Assembly (NCBI GenBank): GCA_012842105.1
Contig: DUTL01000265.1
Location: 1 to 15,580 of the forward strand
Direction: 5' to 3'
Length of the DNA stretch: 15,580 nt
Source: Candidatus Fermentithermobacillaceae bacterium
Lineage (GTDB): Bacteria; Bacillota; Sulfobacillia; Fermentithermobacillales; Fermentithermobacillaceae
Shown: one piece after another, positions 1 to 7,510 of the stretch
Layout of the letters: the number at the start of each line of letters is the position of its first letter
Numbering within the stretch: the first letter of the stretch is position 1
The notes under the pieces: model-generated
Database searches by the model: none
What the model saw: the letters and a program-made list of their open reading frames with translations, nothing else
What the model was told of the DNA's origin: nothing
Translations under genes and position numbers: made by a program

Positions 1-15
1 GGCGGGGGAATGGAA

Positions 16-2031
16 ATGCCGGAATTTCATCTAGTATCAGAATTTACACCCAAAGGCGACCAACCTGCGGCTATCGATGCTCTGGTTTCAGGGGTGGAAA
101 AAGGGTACAAGCACCAGATCTTGCTTGGGGTAACCGGTTCAGGCAAGACTTTTACCATCGCCAATGCAGTAGCCAGGCTAGACCGGCCCACCTTGGTTAT
201 TTCCCATAACAAAATTTTGGCTGCCCAGCTCGCTTCTGAGTTCAGGCATTTTTTCCCGAGCAATTCCGTGGAATATTTCGTTAGCTACTACGATTACTAC
301 CAGCCTGAAGCATACCTGGCTCACACTGATACCTATATTGAGAAAGATGCTTTGGTCAATGAAGAGATTGACAAGCTCAGGCATTCTGCAACCTGCGCTC
401 TTTTCGAACGACGGGACGTTTTGGTTGTTGCCAGCGTCTCGTGTATCTACGGCCTGGGCTCTCCTGAAGATTATAAGGACCTGGTCTTGTCTTTGCGTAC
501 GGGAATAGTTAGAGATCGTGACAGAATACTCCGGCGTCTTGTGGACATTCAATATACTCGAAATGACATTGATTTTCAGCGGGGCACTTTCCGGGCAAGG
601 GGCGATACTATCGAGATCTACCCCGCAGGGTCTTCGGACAAGGCCATAAGAGTTGAGCTGTTTGGCGATGAAATAGACAGGATTCTTGAGTTTGACGTAC
701 TCACAGGCCAGGCCCTTTCAGAAATGAACCATGTGATGATTTATCCGGCAAAGCATTACGTGGTAAAAGATGAAAATATGCAACACGCGATCGTGTCAAT
801 CGAAGAAGAATTGAACCTTAGGCTGAAGCAACTTCGGGATAACGGCAAGATTCTTGAAGCATACCGCCTTGAGCAGCGAACCAGGTTTGACCTGGAAATG
901 CTTGAGGAAATGGGGTACTGCCCGGGAATTGAAAACTACTCGCGGCATCTTACAGGACGGGCACAGGGCCAACCTCCGTATACACTTCTGGATTTTTTCC
1001 CGGAAGATTTTTTGGTTGTAATAGACGAGTCTCATGTAACCATTCCTCAGATTCGTGCAATGTATGCCGGTGATCGTTCCAGAAAGGAATCATTGGTAAA
1101 CTATGGTTTCAGATTGCCGTCGGCTTTTGACAACAGGCCTCTTACTTTCGACGAATTTATGGACAGGGTCGGCCAGGTGGTTTATGTGTCTGCTACGCCA
1201 GGGTCGTTTGAACTTGAAAGGGCATCTCAAGTTGCAGAACAAGTGGTCAGGCCCACAGGGCTGGTTGATCCCAGGGTTGAAGTAAGGCCGGTCAAAGGCC
1301 AGATAGATGATCTGGTTTCCGAAATACGGAATGTAACATCCAGAAACGAACGGATTCTGGTTACTACCTTGACGAAACGAATGGCAGAAGACCTATCAGA
1401 GTATTTGCGCGATATTGGGATTAAGGTAAGGTACATGCACTCTGATGTTGAGACCCTGGAAAGAATGGAAATTATCAGAGACCTAAGGTTGGGAGTGTTT
1501 GATGTGCTTGTAGGCATAAACCTCCTTCGTGAAGGGCTCGATCTTCCCGAGGTCTCTTTGGTTTGCATACTTGATGCCGACAAAGAGGGGTTTCTCAGAT
1601 CAGAGACGTCGCTCATACAGACCACCGGCCGTGCTGCAAGAAACGTTAACGGTAAGGTCATAATGTATGCAGATGTGATAACCGGTTCAATGGAGAGAGC
1701 TATCAAGGAAACTGAAAGGCGCAGGGCCAAACAAGCGCTCTACAACAAGAAGCACGGGATTACCCCCAGGACAATCCAAAAACAGATTCACGATGTCATT
1801 CAGCACCAGAGGCCTTTGGCCCCTGAGTCGTTGCTTAAGGATGAAGATCTTAAGCAAATTCCCAGGAAATCCATACCGGAACTTATTGACAAGTTAATGA
1901 AGGAAATGAAAGAAGCTTCATCCAACCTTGAATTTGAAAGGGCGGCAATACTAAGAGATATGATATTTGAACTGGAGCAGGAAACTAAGAAGCCATCAGG
2001 GCTAAGGGGAAACAAAAATGTCTCACGATAA
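16..2031 (+). CDS. uvrB: UvrABC excision repair helicase subunit UvrB
   Basis: UvrB receives damaged DNA from UvrA, verifies the lesion by inserting a beta-hairpin between the strands, and recruits UvrC for incision. Visible features are Walker A GVTGSGKT at residues 38-45, the tyrosine-rich hairpin YYDYYQPEAY at about 91-100, the DESH Walker B at about 337-340, helicase motif VI QTTGRAARN at about 535-543, and a C-terminal UVR domain (about 620-655) that contacts UvrC. The 671-residue length is normal for the family. An in-frame ATG lies at 10, but the GGGGG at 4-8 abuts it. The same GGGGG is 7 bases from the ATG at 16, which gives the usual MPEF-like N-terminus. The gene ends 14 bases inside uvrA, so the two are translationally coupled. 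Any promoter lies upstream of the window. Identity is certain; only the exact start is in slight doubt. Confidence 0.97.
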   Translation: MPEFHLVSEFTPKGDQPAAIDALVSGVEKGYKHQILLGVTGSGKTFTIANAVARLDRPTLVISHNKILAAQLASEFRHFFPSNSVEYFVSYYDYYQPEAYLAHTDTYIEKDALVNEEIDKLRHSATCALFERRDVLVVASVSCIYGLGSPEDYKDLVLSLRTGIVRDRDRILRRLVDIQYTRNDIDFQRGTFRARGDTIEIYPAGSSDKAIRVELFGDEIDRILEFDVLTGQALSEMNHVMIYPAKHYVVKDENMQHAIVSIEEELNLRLKQLRDNGKILEAYRLEQRTRFDLEMLEEMGYCPGIENYSRHLTGRAQGQPPYTLLDFFPEDFLVVIDESHVTIPQIRAMYAGDRSRKESLVNYGFRLPSAFDNRPLTFDEFMDRVGQVVYVSATPGSFELERASQVAEQVVRPTGLVDPRVEVRPVKGQIDDLVSEIRNVTSRNERILVTTLTKRMAEDLSEYLRDIGIKVRYMHSDVETLERMEIIRDLRLGVFDVLVGINLLREGLDLPEVSLVCILDADKEGFLRSETSLIQTTGRAARNVNGKVIMYADVITGSMERAIKETERRRAKQALYNKKHGITPRTIQKQIHDVIQHQRPLAPESLLKDEDLKQIPRKSIPELIDKLMKEMKEASSNLEFERAAILRDMIFELEQETKKPSGLRGNKNVSR

Positions 2032-5011
2032 GCTGATTATTAAGGGTGCGCGCCAGCATAACCTGAAAAACATAAGCCTGGAGATTCCCAGAAATACTTT
2101 GACGGTAATAACAGGGTTGTCGGGCTCCGGGAAGAGTTCCCTGGCTTTTGACACAATATATGCTGAAGGGCAAAGGCGGTATGTAGAATCCCTGTCTGCA
2201 TACGCTAGGCAATTTCTCGGGCTCATGGACAAACCCGATGTTGACCATATTGAAGGGTTGTCGCCGGCTATTTCGATAGACCAGAAATCAGGAACCCGGA
2301 ACCCACGCTCAACTGTGGCTACAGTCACAGAGATATATGATTACCTTCGGCTTTTGTACGCCCGGATAGGCCACCCCCATTGCCCTAAATGCGGCAAACC
2401 CATTTCCCAGCAAACAGTGGATCAAATCGCAGATCAGGTCTTGTCGTTTCCCGGGGGAACCAGGTTCTCTGTATTGGCTCCTTTGGTAAGGGGGAGAAAA
2501 GGGGAACATGAGAAGGTATTTGCCGATATCCAAAAGGCAGGCTTTGTAAGGGCCAGGGTGGATGGTGCTACTGCAGAGGTTTCAGAGTTCGCGGGAAAAC
2601 GGTTGGCCAAACACAAAAAGCATACAATAGAGGCTGTAGTCGACAGGCTGATAATCAGGGATGGTATCAGGCCGCGCCTTATTGATTCTCTTGAGGTTGC
2701 CCTTTCTGTGTCCGGAAACCTGGTGGTTATGGAAATTGCAGACGGTGAAAACAAGCAGGACGTTACTTTCAGCCAATCCCTGGCATGCCCCGATTGCGGC
2801 ATATCAATCGACGAACTTGAGCCCAGGTTGTTTTCGTTTAACAGCCCATTTGGAGCGTGCCCCTCGTGTAACGGCTTGGGTGTAAATATGGAAATTGACC
2901 CTGAGATGATTATACCGGACAAGAGAAAGTCGATTTCTGATGGCGGAATTGCGCCATGGAACGGTACTCCTGACGGGTATTATCCACAGTTGCTGGAAGC
3001 CGTGGCCGGGCATTTTGGGTTTTCTACAGATACGCCTATTCAGGATCTGGCACCCGAGCATGTAGAGATCATATTGTACGGGGCTCCCAAGCAAAAAATC
3101 CGGTTCCAATATGAAAACAAGTACGGCCGGCGTTCTGACCGTATGGTTACTTATTCAGGAGTGGTGCCTAACCTTGAGAGGCGGTATAAGCAGACGTCAA
3201 GCAATTATATACGCCAGTGGATAGAAGGGTTCATGGCTTCCGTGCCCTGCCCTGTTTGCCAGGGGCAGCGGCTTAAGCCGGAAGCTCTGGCTGTTACAAT
3301 AGGCGGGCTCAGCATAGCTCAGCTTACACGCATGCCGTGTGAGGAAGCCCTTGAATTCATCGATGAGCTCAAACTCACCCACCGGGAAAACCTTATCGCC
3401 GGCCAGGTAATCAAGGAACTGCGCGCAAGGCTTGTGTTTCTTATTGACGTAGGATTGGGGTACCTAACGCTAAACAGGCAAGCAGGCAGCCTTTCCGGGG
3501 GAGAAGCTCAGAGGATACGCCTTGCAACCCAGATTGGCTCCGGGCTGGTAGGTGTGTTGTATGTGTTAGATGAGCCCAGCATAGGGCTTCACTCAAGAGA
3601 TAACGGAAGGCTTCTGAACACTTTGAAGCGCTTGCGTGATACCGGCAATACGGTCATCGTTGTGGAGCATGACGAAGAGACCATCAAGTCTGCCGATTAC
3701 GTAGTGGACATTGGCCCCGGCGCAGGGGAAAACGGCGGCCATGTTGTGGTTGCAGGTTCCGTTGCAGATGTGCTTGATTGCCCGGGTTCGCTTACAGGGA
3801 AGTATCTTTCAGGAAAAAAGAAGATTCCTGTTCCTAAAAGGCGCCGTACTTCCGACCGGTTCATAACGGTTTTAGGCGCCAGGGAACATAATTTGAAAAA
3901 CATAGATGTAAAAATTCCTCTTGGCGTATTTACTTGTGTTACGGGAGTGTCAGGTTCAGGAAAGAGTACGCTGGTAGATGATATCCTGCATAAGAAATTG
4001 GCCTCTGTCTTGCATGGCGCGCGAGCACGGGCAGGGGATCATGACGGAATTGACGGGCTTGAGCATCTTGAAAAAGTGATAAACATCGATCAGTCGCCTA
4101 TTGGCCGTACCCCCAGGTCAAACCCTGCAACATATACAGGTGTATTTACTGACATACGGCAGCTCTATTCGTTGACCCCTGAAGCCAAGGTAAGGGGCTA
4201 CAAGCCCGGCAGGTTCAGTTTTAACGTGAAAGGCGGCAGGTGTGAGGCGTGTAAGGGCGATGGCATTATTCGCATTGAGATGCAGTTCCTTCCTGATGTA
4301 TATGTTCCATGTGAGGTATGTCACGGGAAGAGGTACAATAGCCAGACCCTTGAGGTGAAATACCGTGGCAAAACAATAGCGGACGTTCTTGACATGACAG
4401 TTGAAGAGGCGCTTGAGTTCTTCAAGAATGTTCCTGCCGTTCAACGTAAACTCACGACGTTGTTTGACGTAGGTCTGGGGTATATAAAGCTTGGGCAGCC
4501 TGCAACCACCCTGTCCGGCGGTGAAGCCCAGCGGGTAAAATTGTCCACCGAACTCTCAAGGAGAGGTAATGAGAAAACCTTGTATATCCTCGATGAACCT
4601 ACTACAGGGTTGCACTTTGAAGACGTGCGCAAACTTCTGAACATACTGCAGCGGTTGGTAGATGCAGGCAGTACGGTGGTTGTAATCGAGCATAACCTGG
4701 ATGTGGTCAAATCCGCCGATTACATAATCGACCTGGGGCCTGAAGGCGGCGAAAAGGGCGGGTTCATAGTCACAGAGGGTACTCCCGAGGAAGTGGAAAG
4801 GTGCCCCCATTCTTACACAGGGCAATCCCTTACGCAGGTACTGAACACACGGGGAAGTTCAAAGCGCATTCCGGACAAGGCAGGCCTTTTGCACCTGGAT
4901 GAGGCCGGAACCGGAGGCGTTTCCGCGAAAAATGAAGCAGAAGTGCTGCCGCCGGTTCAACCGGCGGCCGGCAACAATGGGGTAACGGAGGCAAGCGGAA
5001 ATGAAAGGTAA
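2018..5011 (+). CDS. uvrA: UvrABC excision repair ATPase subunit UvrA
   Basis: UvrA is the dimeric ABC-type ATPase that scans DNA for distortions and loads UvrB. Both ATPase halves are intact. The N-terminal Walker A GLSGSGKS is at residues 33-40, with the signature LSGGEAQR near 491. The C-terminal Walker A GVSGSGKS is near 642, with the second LSGGEAQR near 831. Zinc-binding CxxC pairs occur near residues 257 and 280 (CPDC, CPSC) and near 741 and 764 (CEAC, CEVC). Further CxxC pairs are CPKC at about 122 and CPVC near 410. AAGGGGA at 2004-2010 sits about 7 bases before the ATG, which overlaps the end of uvrB. At 997 residues the protein is somewhat longer than the roughly 940-960 usual for UvrA. 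The excess is a low-complexity tail of about 45 residues after the conserved SYTGQSL segment, and it contains a DNA palindrome. The stop overlaps the uvrC start. Confidence 0.97.
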   Translation: MSHDKLIIKGARQHNLKNISLEIPRNTLTVITGLSGSGKSSLAFDTIYAEGQRRYVESLSAYARQFLGLMDKPDVDHIEGLSPAISIDQKSGTRNPRSTVATVTEIYDYLRLLYARIGHPHCPKCGKPISQQTVDQIADQVLSFPGGTRFSVLAPLVRGRKGEHEKVFADIQKAGFVRARVDGATAEVSEFAGKRLAKHKKHTIEAVVDRLIIRDGIRPRLIDSLEVALSVSGNLVVMEIADGENKQDVTFSQSLACPDCGISIDELEPRLFSFNSPFGACPSCNGLGVNMEIDPEMIIPDKRKSISDGGIAPWNGTPDGYYPQLLEAVAGHFGFSTDTPIQDLAPEHVEIILYGAPKQKIRFQYENKYGRRSDRMVTYSGVVPNLERRYKQTSSNYIRQWIEGFMASVPCPVCQGQRLKPEALAVTIGGLSIAQLTRMPCEEALEFIDELKLTHRENLIAGQVIKELRARLVFLIDVGLGYLTLNRQAGSLSGGEAQRIRLATQIGSGLVGVLYVLDEPSIGLHSRDNGRLLNTLKRLRDTGNTVIVVEHDEETIKSADYVVDIGPGAGENGGHVVVAGSVADVLDCPGSLTGKYLSGKKKIPVPKRRRTSDRFITVLGAREHNLKNIDVKIPLGVFTCVTGVSGSGKSTLVDDILHKKLASVLHGARARAGDHDGIDGLEHLEKVINIDQSPIGRTPRSNPATYTGVFTDIRQLYSLTPEAKVRGYKPGRFSFNVKGGRCEACKGDGIIRIEMQFLPDVYVPCEVCHGKRYNSQTLEVKYRGKTIADVLDMTVEEALEFFKNVPAVQRKLTTLFDVGLGYIKLGQPATTLSGGEAQRVKLSTELSRRGNEKTLYILDEPTTGLHFEDVRKLLNILQRLVDAGSTVVVIEHNLDVVKSADYIIDLGPEGGEKGGFIVTEGTPEEVERCPHSYTGQSLTQVLNTRGSSKRIPDKAGLLHLDEAGTGGVSAKNEAEVLPPVQPAAGNNGVTEASGNER
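4948..4968 (+). repeat. Perfect 21-base palindrome in the uvrA tail
   Basis: GCCGCCGGTT at 4948-4957 is followed by a single C and then its exact reverse complement, AACCGGCGGC. In RNA this would fold as a GC-rich stem of about 8 base pairs with a five-base loop (TTCAA). It lies in the poorly conserved C-terminal tail of uvrA, 32 bases before the uvrC start and just upstream of the uvrC ribosome-binding site (GGAGG at 4987-4991). No T-run follows, so it is not a terminator. A role in mRNA stability or in uvrA/uvrC coupling is possible but only inferred. Confidence 0.6.
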
Positions 5012-6884
5012 TTCCCTGAACCGGATGTGGGCAGGGATTACAGGAAACCGGTATGAACTTGGCAACCAGGTAAGTGAATTGCCTGATTCTCCCGGTGTAT
5101 ATGTGTACCGGGGAGAAGGCGGAGAGGTTCTGTATGTGGGAAAAGCCAGGAACCTCCGAAACCGGGTGCGATCATATTTTGGTTCAAACCTGTCTTTGAA
5201 AACCGAAGCTCTCATGTCCAGGGTGGAAGGCTTAGAGATTATAGTGGTGGACTCAGAAGCAGAAGCTCTGATTTTAGAATCTAACCTCATAAAAAAGCAT
5301 AAGCCGCGCTATAACATACTTCTTAGAGACGATAAACACTACCCCTATTTGAGGGTAAACCTAAACGATGAATGGCCCACTGTGTCGGTGGTCAGGAGGA
5401 TGAGCAAAGACGGAGCCAGGTATTTCGGCCCGTTTACCAGGTCAGGTTCCGTGCGCGAGACGCTCTCCTTTTTGCGCAGGATCTTCCCATACCGAACTTG
5501 TTCAGACCGGAGTTTCGCACAGGTATCCAGGCCCTGCCTGAATTATCATATAGGGCGGTGTTTAGGCCCATGCACAGGCGAAATAGACAGAGGGGCATAC
5601 ATGGAGACAGTACATGAAGTTGTCAGATTCCTTGAAGGCCGGCACAAAGACGTCAGGGACAGCCTCGAAAGGCGTATGCTGGATCTGGCCCGGAATCTGG
5701 ACTTTGAAAATGCCGCAAAAGTACGGGATCGGATCAGTGCCCTTGATGATGTAACGCAGCGCCAGAAAATCGTGCTTAACGACATGAAAGACAGAGATGT
5801 CCTGGGGTTGGCACGTTCGGGGAAATATGCTTTTGTGGCGCTTCTTCCGGTAAGGAAGGGCAAACTTCTAGGCCGGGAAGGTTTTGTGCTTACAGGAACT
5901 GAGTTAGATGAAAGCGAGGAAATTATCAGGGCTTTCATAACCCAGTACTACCCCAATGCGTCGTTTGTGCCGAAGGAAATAGCCATACCCGTTTTGCTGC
6001 CTGATGAAGAAGAGATTAATGAATATATCGGAACCAGGGTACGTACTCCCCGGCGCGGCATACTGAAGGAGCTTGTCGCCATGGCTTCGGACAATGCCCG
6101 GGCTATGATGGTTGCAGGTATGCCCAGGTATGAAAGAGAAGCTCAGGAGCACCTCAAAGCCATGGAAGATCTGGCGAAGGCCCTTCACCTCCGGTGCTTG
6201 CCCAGAAGAATAGAGTGCTATGACATATCCAACATATCAGGGAAGGAAGCTGTAGCCTCAATGGTGGTCCTTGACGGTGGAAAACCGGAGAAGCCCTCTT
6301 ATCGCCGCTTTAGGATGAAGACAGGTGACAAGCCCAATGATGTTGCCATGATGCAAGAGGTTTTATGGAGGCGGTTCAAGAGAGGTTTGAACGAACGGGC
6401 TGAGATTGGAGCCCAGGGTAATACGCTTCTGAGGAAGAGCAAGTTTGCGGTATTTCCCGACCTTGTTGTAGTTGATGGAGGTAAAGGCCAGGTAAACGCA
6501 GCGAAGCAGGTGTTCGGTGAGCTTGAACTCGATATTCCCCTTGTGGGCCTGGCTGAAAGGAATGAAGAGTTGTTTCTTCCCGGCAAGAGAGATCCTGTAG
6601 TATTGCCACGTGACTCCGGTGCGCTGTTTTTGGTTGTACGCCTTCGAGATGAAGCCCACCGTTTCGCCCTCTCATATCACCGCACCCTCAGAAAGAAAAA
6701 AGCCCTGGATACCGTGCTGTCAGACATTCCCGGTCTAGGGCCGGTAAAAATCAAGCAGCTACTCAGAACTTTTGGCAGTGTGGATTCAATAAGACAAGCG
6801 TCACTTGAAGAACTTCAAAAAGCCAAGGGCATAGGCCCCCAAATTGCCCGTTCCATCTATGACTACTTTAACAAACCTCATTGA
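5001..6884 (+). CDS. uvrC: UvrABC excision repair endonuclease subunit UvrC
   Basis: UvrC makes the 3' and 5' incisions around the lesion after binding UvrB. Domains in order are: an N-terminal GIY-YIG nuclease (GVY at 32-34, YVG at 45-47, catalytic-type Glu93); four cysteines C167, C179, C187 and C191 in the pattern described for the UvrC iron-sulfur cluster; a UVR domain at about 221-255 that pairs with UvrB; an RNase H-like 5' nuclease with D408 (CYDIS), D447, D492 (VVVDGG) and H553 (DEAHRF); and C-terminal tandem helix-hairpin-helix motifs at about 573-622 (IPGLG, KGIGP). The length of 627 residues is typical. GGAGG at 4987-4991 is 9 bases before the ATG. The start overlaps the last 11 bases of uvrA, making this the third gene of one excision-repair operon. 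All key residues are present. Confidence 0.97.
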   Translation: MKGNSLNRMWAGITGNRYELGNQVSELPDSPGVYVYRGEGGEVLYVGKARNLRNRVRSYFGSNLSLKTEALMSRVEGLEIIVVDSEAEALILESNLIKKHKPRYNILLRDDKHYPYLRVNLNDEWPTVSVVRRMSKDGARYFGPFTRSGSVRETLSFLRRIFPYRTCSDRSFAQVSRPCLNYHIGRCLGPCTGEIDRGAYMETVHEVVRFLEGRHKDVRDSLERRMLDLARNLDFENAAKVRDRISALDDVTQRQKIVLNDMKDRDVLGLARSGKYAFVALLPVRKGKLLGREGFVLTGTELDESEEIIRAFITQYYPNASFVPKEIAIPVLLPDEEEINEYIGTRVRTPRRGILKELVAMASDNARAMMVAGMPRYEREAQEHLKAMEDLAKALHLRCLPRRIECYDISNISGKEAVASMVVLDGGKPEKPSYRRFRMKTGDKPNDVAMMQEVLWRRFKRGLNERAEIGAQGNTLLRKSKFAVFPDLVVVDGGKGQVNAAKQVFGELELDIPLVGLAERNEELFLPGKRDPVVLPRDSGALFLVVRLRDEAHRFALSYHRTLRKKKALDTVLSDIPGLGPVKIKQLLRTFGSVDSIRQASLEELQKAKGIGPQIARSIYDYFNKPH

Positions 6885-6895
6885 CACCCAATAAA

Positions 6896-6914
6896 CTTAA
6901 AAGAGTGGTTTAAG
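6896..6914. promoter_or_regulatory. Possible operator: CTTAAA-N7-TTTAAG inverted repeat
   Basis: A six-base inverted repeat, CTTAAA at 6896-6901 and TTTAAG at 6909-6914, is separated by seven bases. It lies in the AT-rich stretch just after uvrC and 16 bases upstream of the -35 box at 6931. Its position suits an operator or part of an UP element for the next operon, whose first gene encodes a putative DNA-binding protein. A short AT-rich palindrome can arise by chance, so this is tentative. It is too weak and lacks a T-tract to serve as a uvrC terminator. Confidence 0.3.
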
Positions 6915-6930
6915 ATTATTAATACAGCTA

Positions 6931-6959
6931 TTGACATTGTCGAAGTTCCTTCGTATTAT
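6931..6959 (+). promoter_or_regulatory. Sigma-A promoter of the DUF2089/YvlB-like operon
   Basis: A consensus TTGACA -35 box at 6931-6936, a 17-base spacer and a TATTAT -10 box at 6954-6959 make a near-perfect housekeeping promoter. An AT-rich UP-like stretch (about 6909-6930) precedes it. Transcription would start near 6966, only about 19 bases before the GTG start at 6985. The promoter begins 47 bases after the uvrC stop, so the downstream operon need not depend on uvrBAC read-through. Confidence 0.8.
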
Positions 6960-6968
6960 TTATGACAG

Positions 6969-6975
6969 AAGGTGG
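6969..6975 (+). promoter_or_regulatory. Shine-Dalgarno site fixing the DUF2089 start
   Basis: AAGGTGG is a close match to the 16S anti-SD complement and lies 9 bases before GTG 6985. It sits just downstream of the predicted transcription start, so it selects the GTG rather than the upstream in-frame TTG at 6931, which is the -35 box itself. Confidence 0.65.
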
Positions 6976-6984
6976 GGATCAAAG

Positions 6985-7383
6985 GTGGGAAGAGAAGTAA
7001 TTGGGCGTTGCCCGGTATGCGCTGAAGCTTTAGAAGTGACTCAATTATCGTGTCCCGTGTGCAACACCAGGATATCAGGTAATTTCGAAATGTGCAGGTT
7101 TTGCGGGCTCACTGCTGAACAAAAACATTTCGCAGAGGTTTTCATCAAGAACCGCGGCAATATCAGGGAAGTCGAGAAGGAACTGGGAATTTCCTACCCA
7201 ACTGTTCGGGGGCGTCTCGAAGCATTGATAAGAGCTCTTGGGTACTCAGTAGATTCAGATGCAAAGGAGGTTAGCGACGAACAGTACAGCAAGGAGCGCA
7301 AGCAAATTCTGGATAAGCTTTCCCAGGGCGATATTGGCGCTTCAGAGGCTGTCCGCTTGCTCAGGAGCCTTGGTTCCAGATAG
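6985..7383 (+). CDS. DUF2089 family zinc-ribbon/HTH protein
   Basis: This 132-residue protein resembles the DUF2089 family of putative transcription regulators. The N-terminus is a zinc ribbon with C9/C12 and C23/C26, followed by an additional CRFC pair (C37/C40). A helix-turn-helix-like segment follows at about 55-82 (NRGNIREVEKELGISYPTVRGRL), similar in style to sigma region 4. The last 25 residues (ILDKLSQGDIGASEAVRLL, about 108-126) form a SHOCT-like helical hairpin that recurs at the N-termini of the next two proteins. An in-frame TTG at 6931 would add 18 residues, but it is the promoter -35 box. The GTG at 6985 has a good SD and starts just before the first CPVC, as expected for the family. 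It leads the operon and may regulate it. Its ligand and DNA target are unknown. Confidence 0.85.
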   Translation: MGREVIGRCPVCAEALEVTQLSCPVCNTRISGNFEMCRFCGLTAEQKHFAEVFIKNRGNIREVEKELGISYPTVRGRLEALIRALGYSVDSDAKEVSDEQYSKERKQILDKLSQGDIGASEAVRLLRSLGSR

Positions 7384-7495
7384 GCATGTTGAGCAGTAGA
7401 GTCTTCATTGGGAACGCGGGGCCGCGCCTTCTGAGAGGCAGGGCATGGTTCGTATCAGGGTTGTTTCCGGGAGTAGGCCAACAGGTGTAGTGGCT

Positions 7496-7504
7496 AAGGG
7501 GGAA
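7496..7504 (+). promoter_or_regulatory. Shine-Dalgarno site supporting TTG 7511
   Basis: AAGGGGGAA ends 6 bases before the TTG at 7511. It is stronger than the GAGAGG at 7433-7438 preceding the upstream in-frame ATG at 7445. The 7511 start puts the shared SHOCT-like module at the extreme N-terminus, just as in the following gene. Confidence 0.55.
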
Positions 7505-7510
7505 GTTACG

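Noticed and set aside
5372..5617. An 81-codon plus-strand frame inside uvrC
   Set aside because: It is out of frame with a fully conserved GIY-YIG and cysteine-cluster region of uvrC and has no independent signal.
7415..7426. A CGCGG/CCGCG inverted repeat between the DUF2089 gene and the next gene
   Set aside because: With a loop of only 2-4 bases and no T-run it is too short for a terminator. It is likely a chance GC-rich word.
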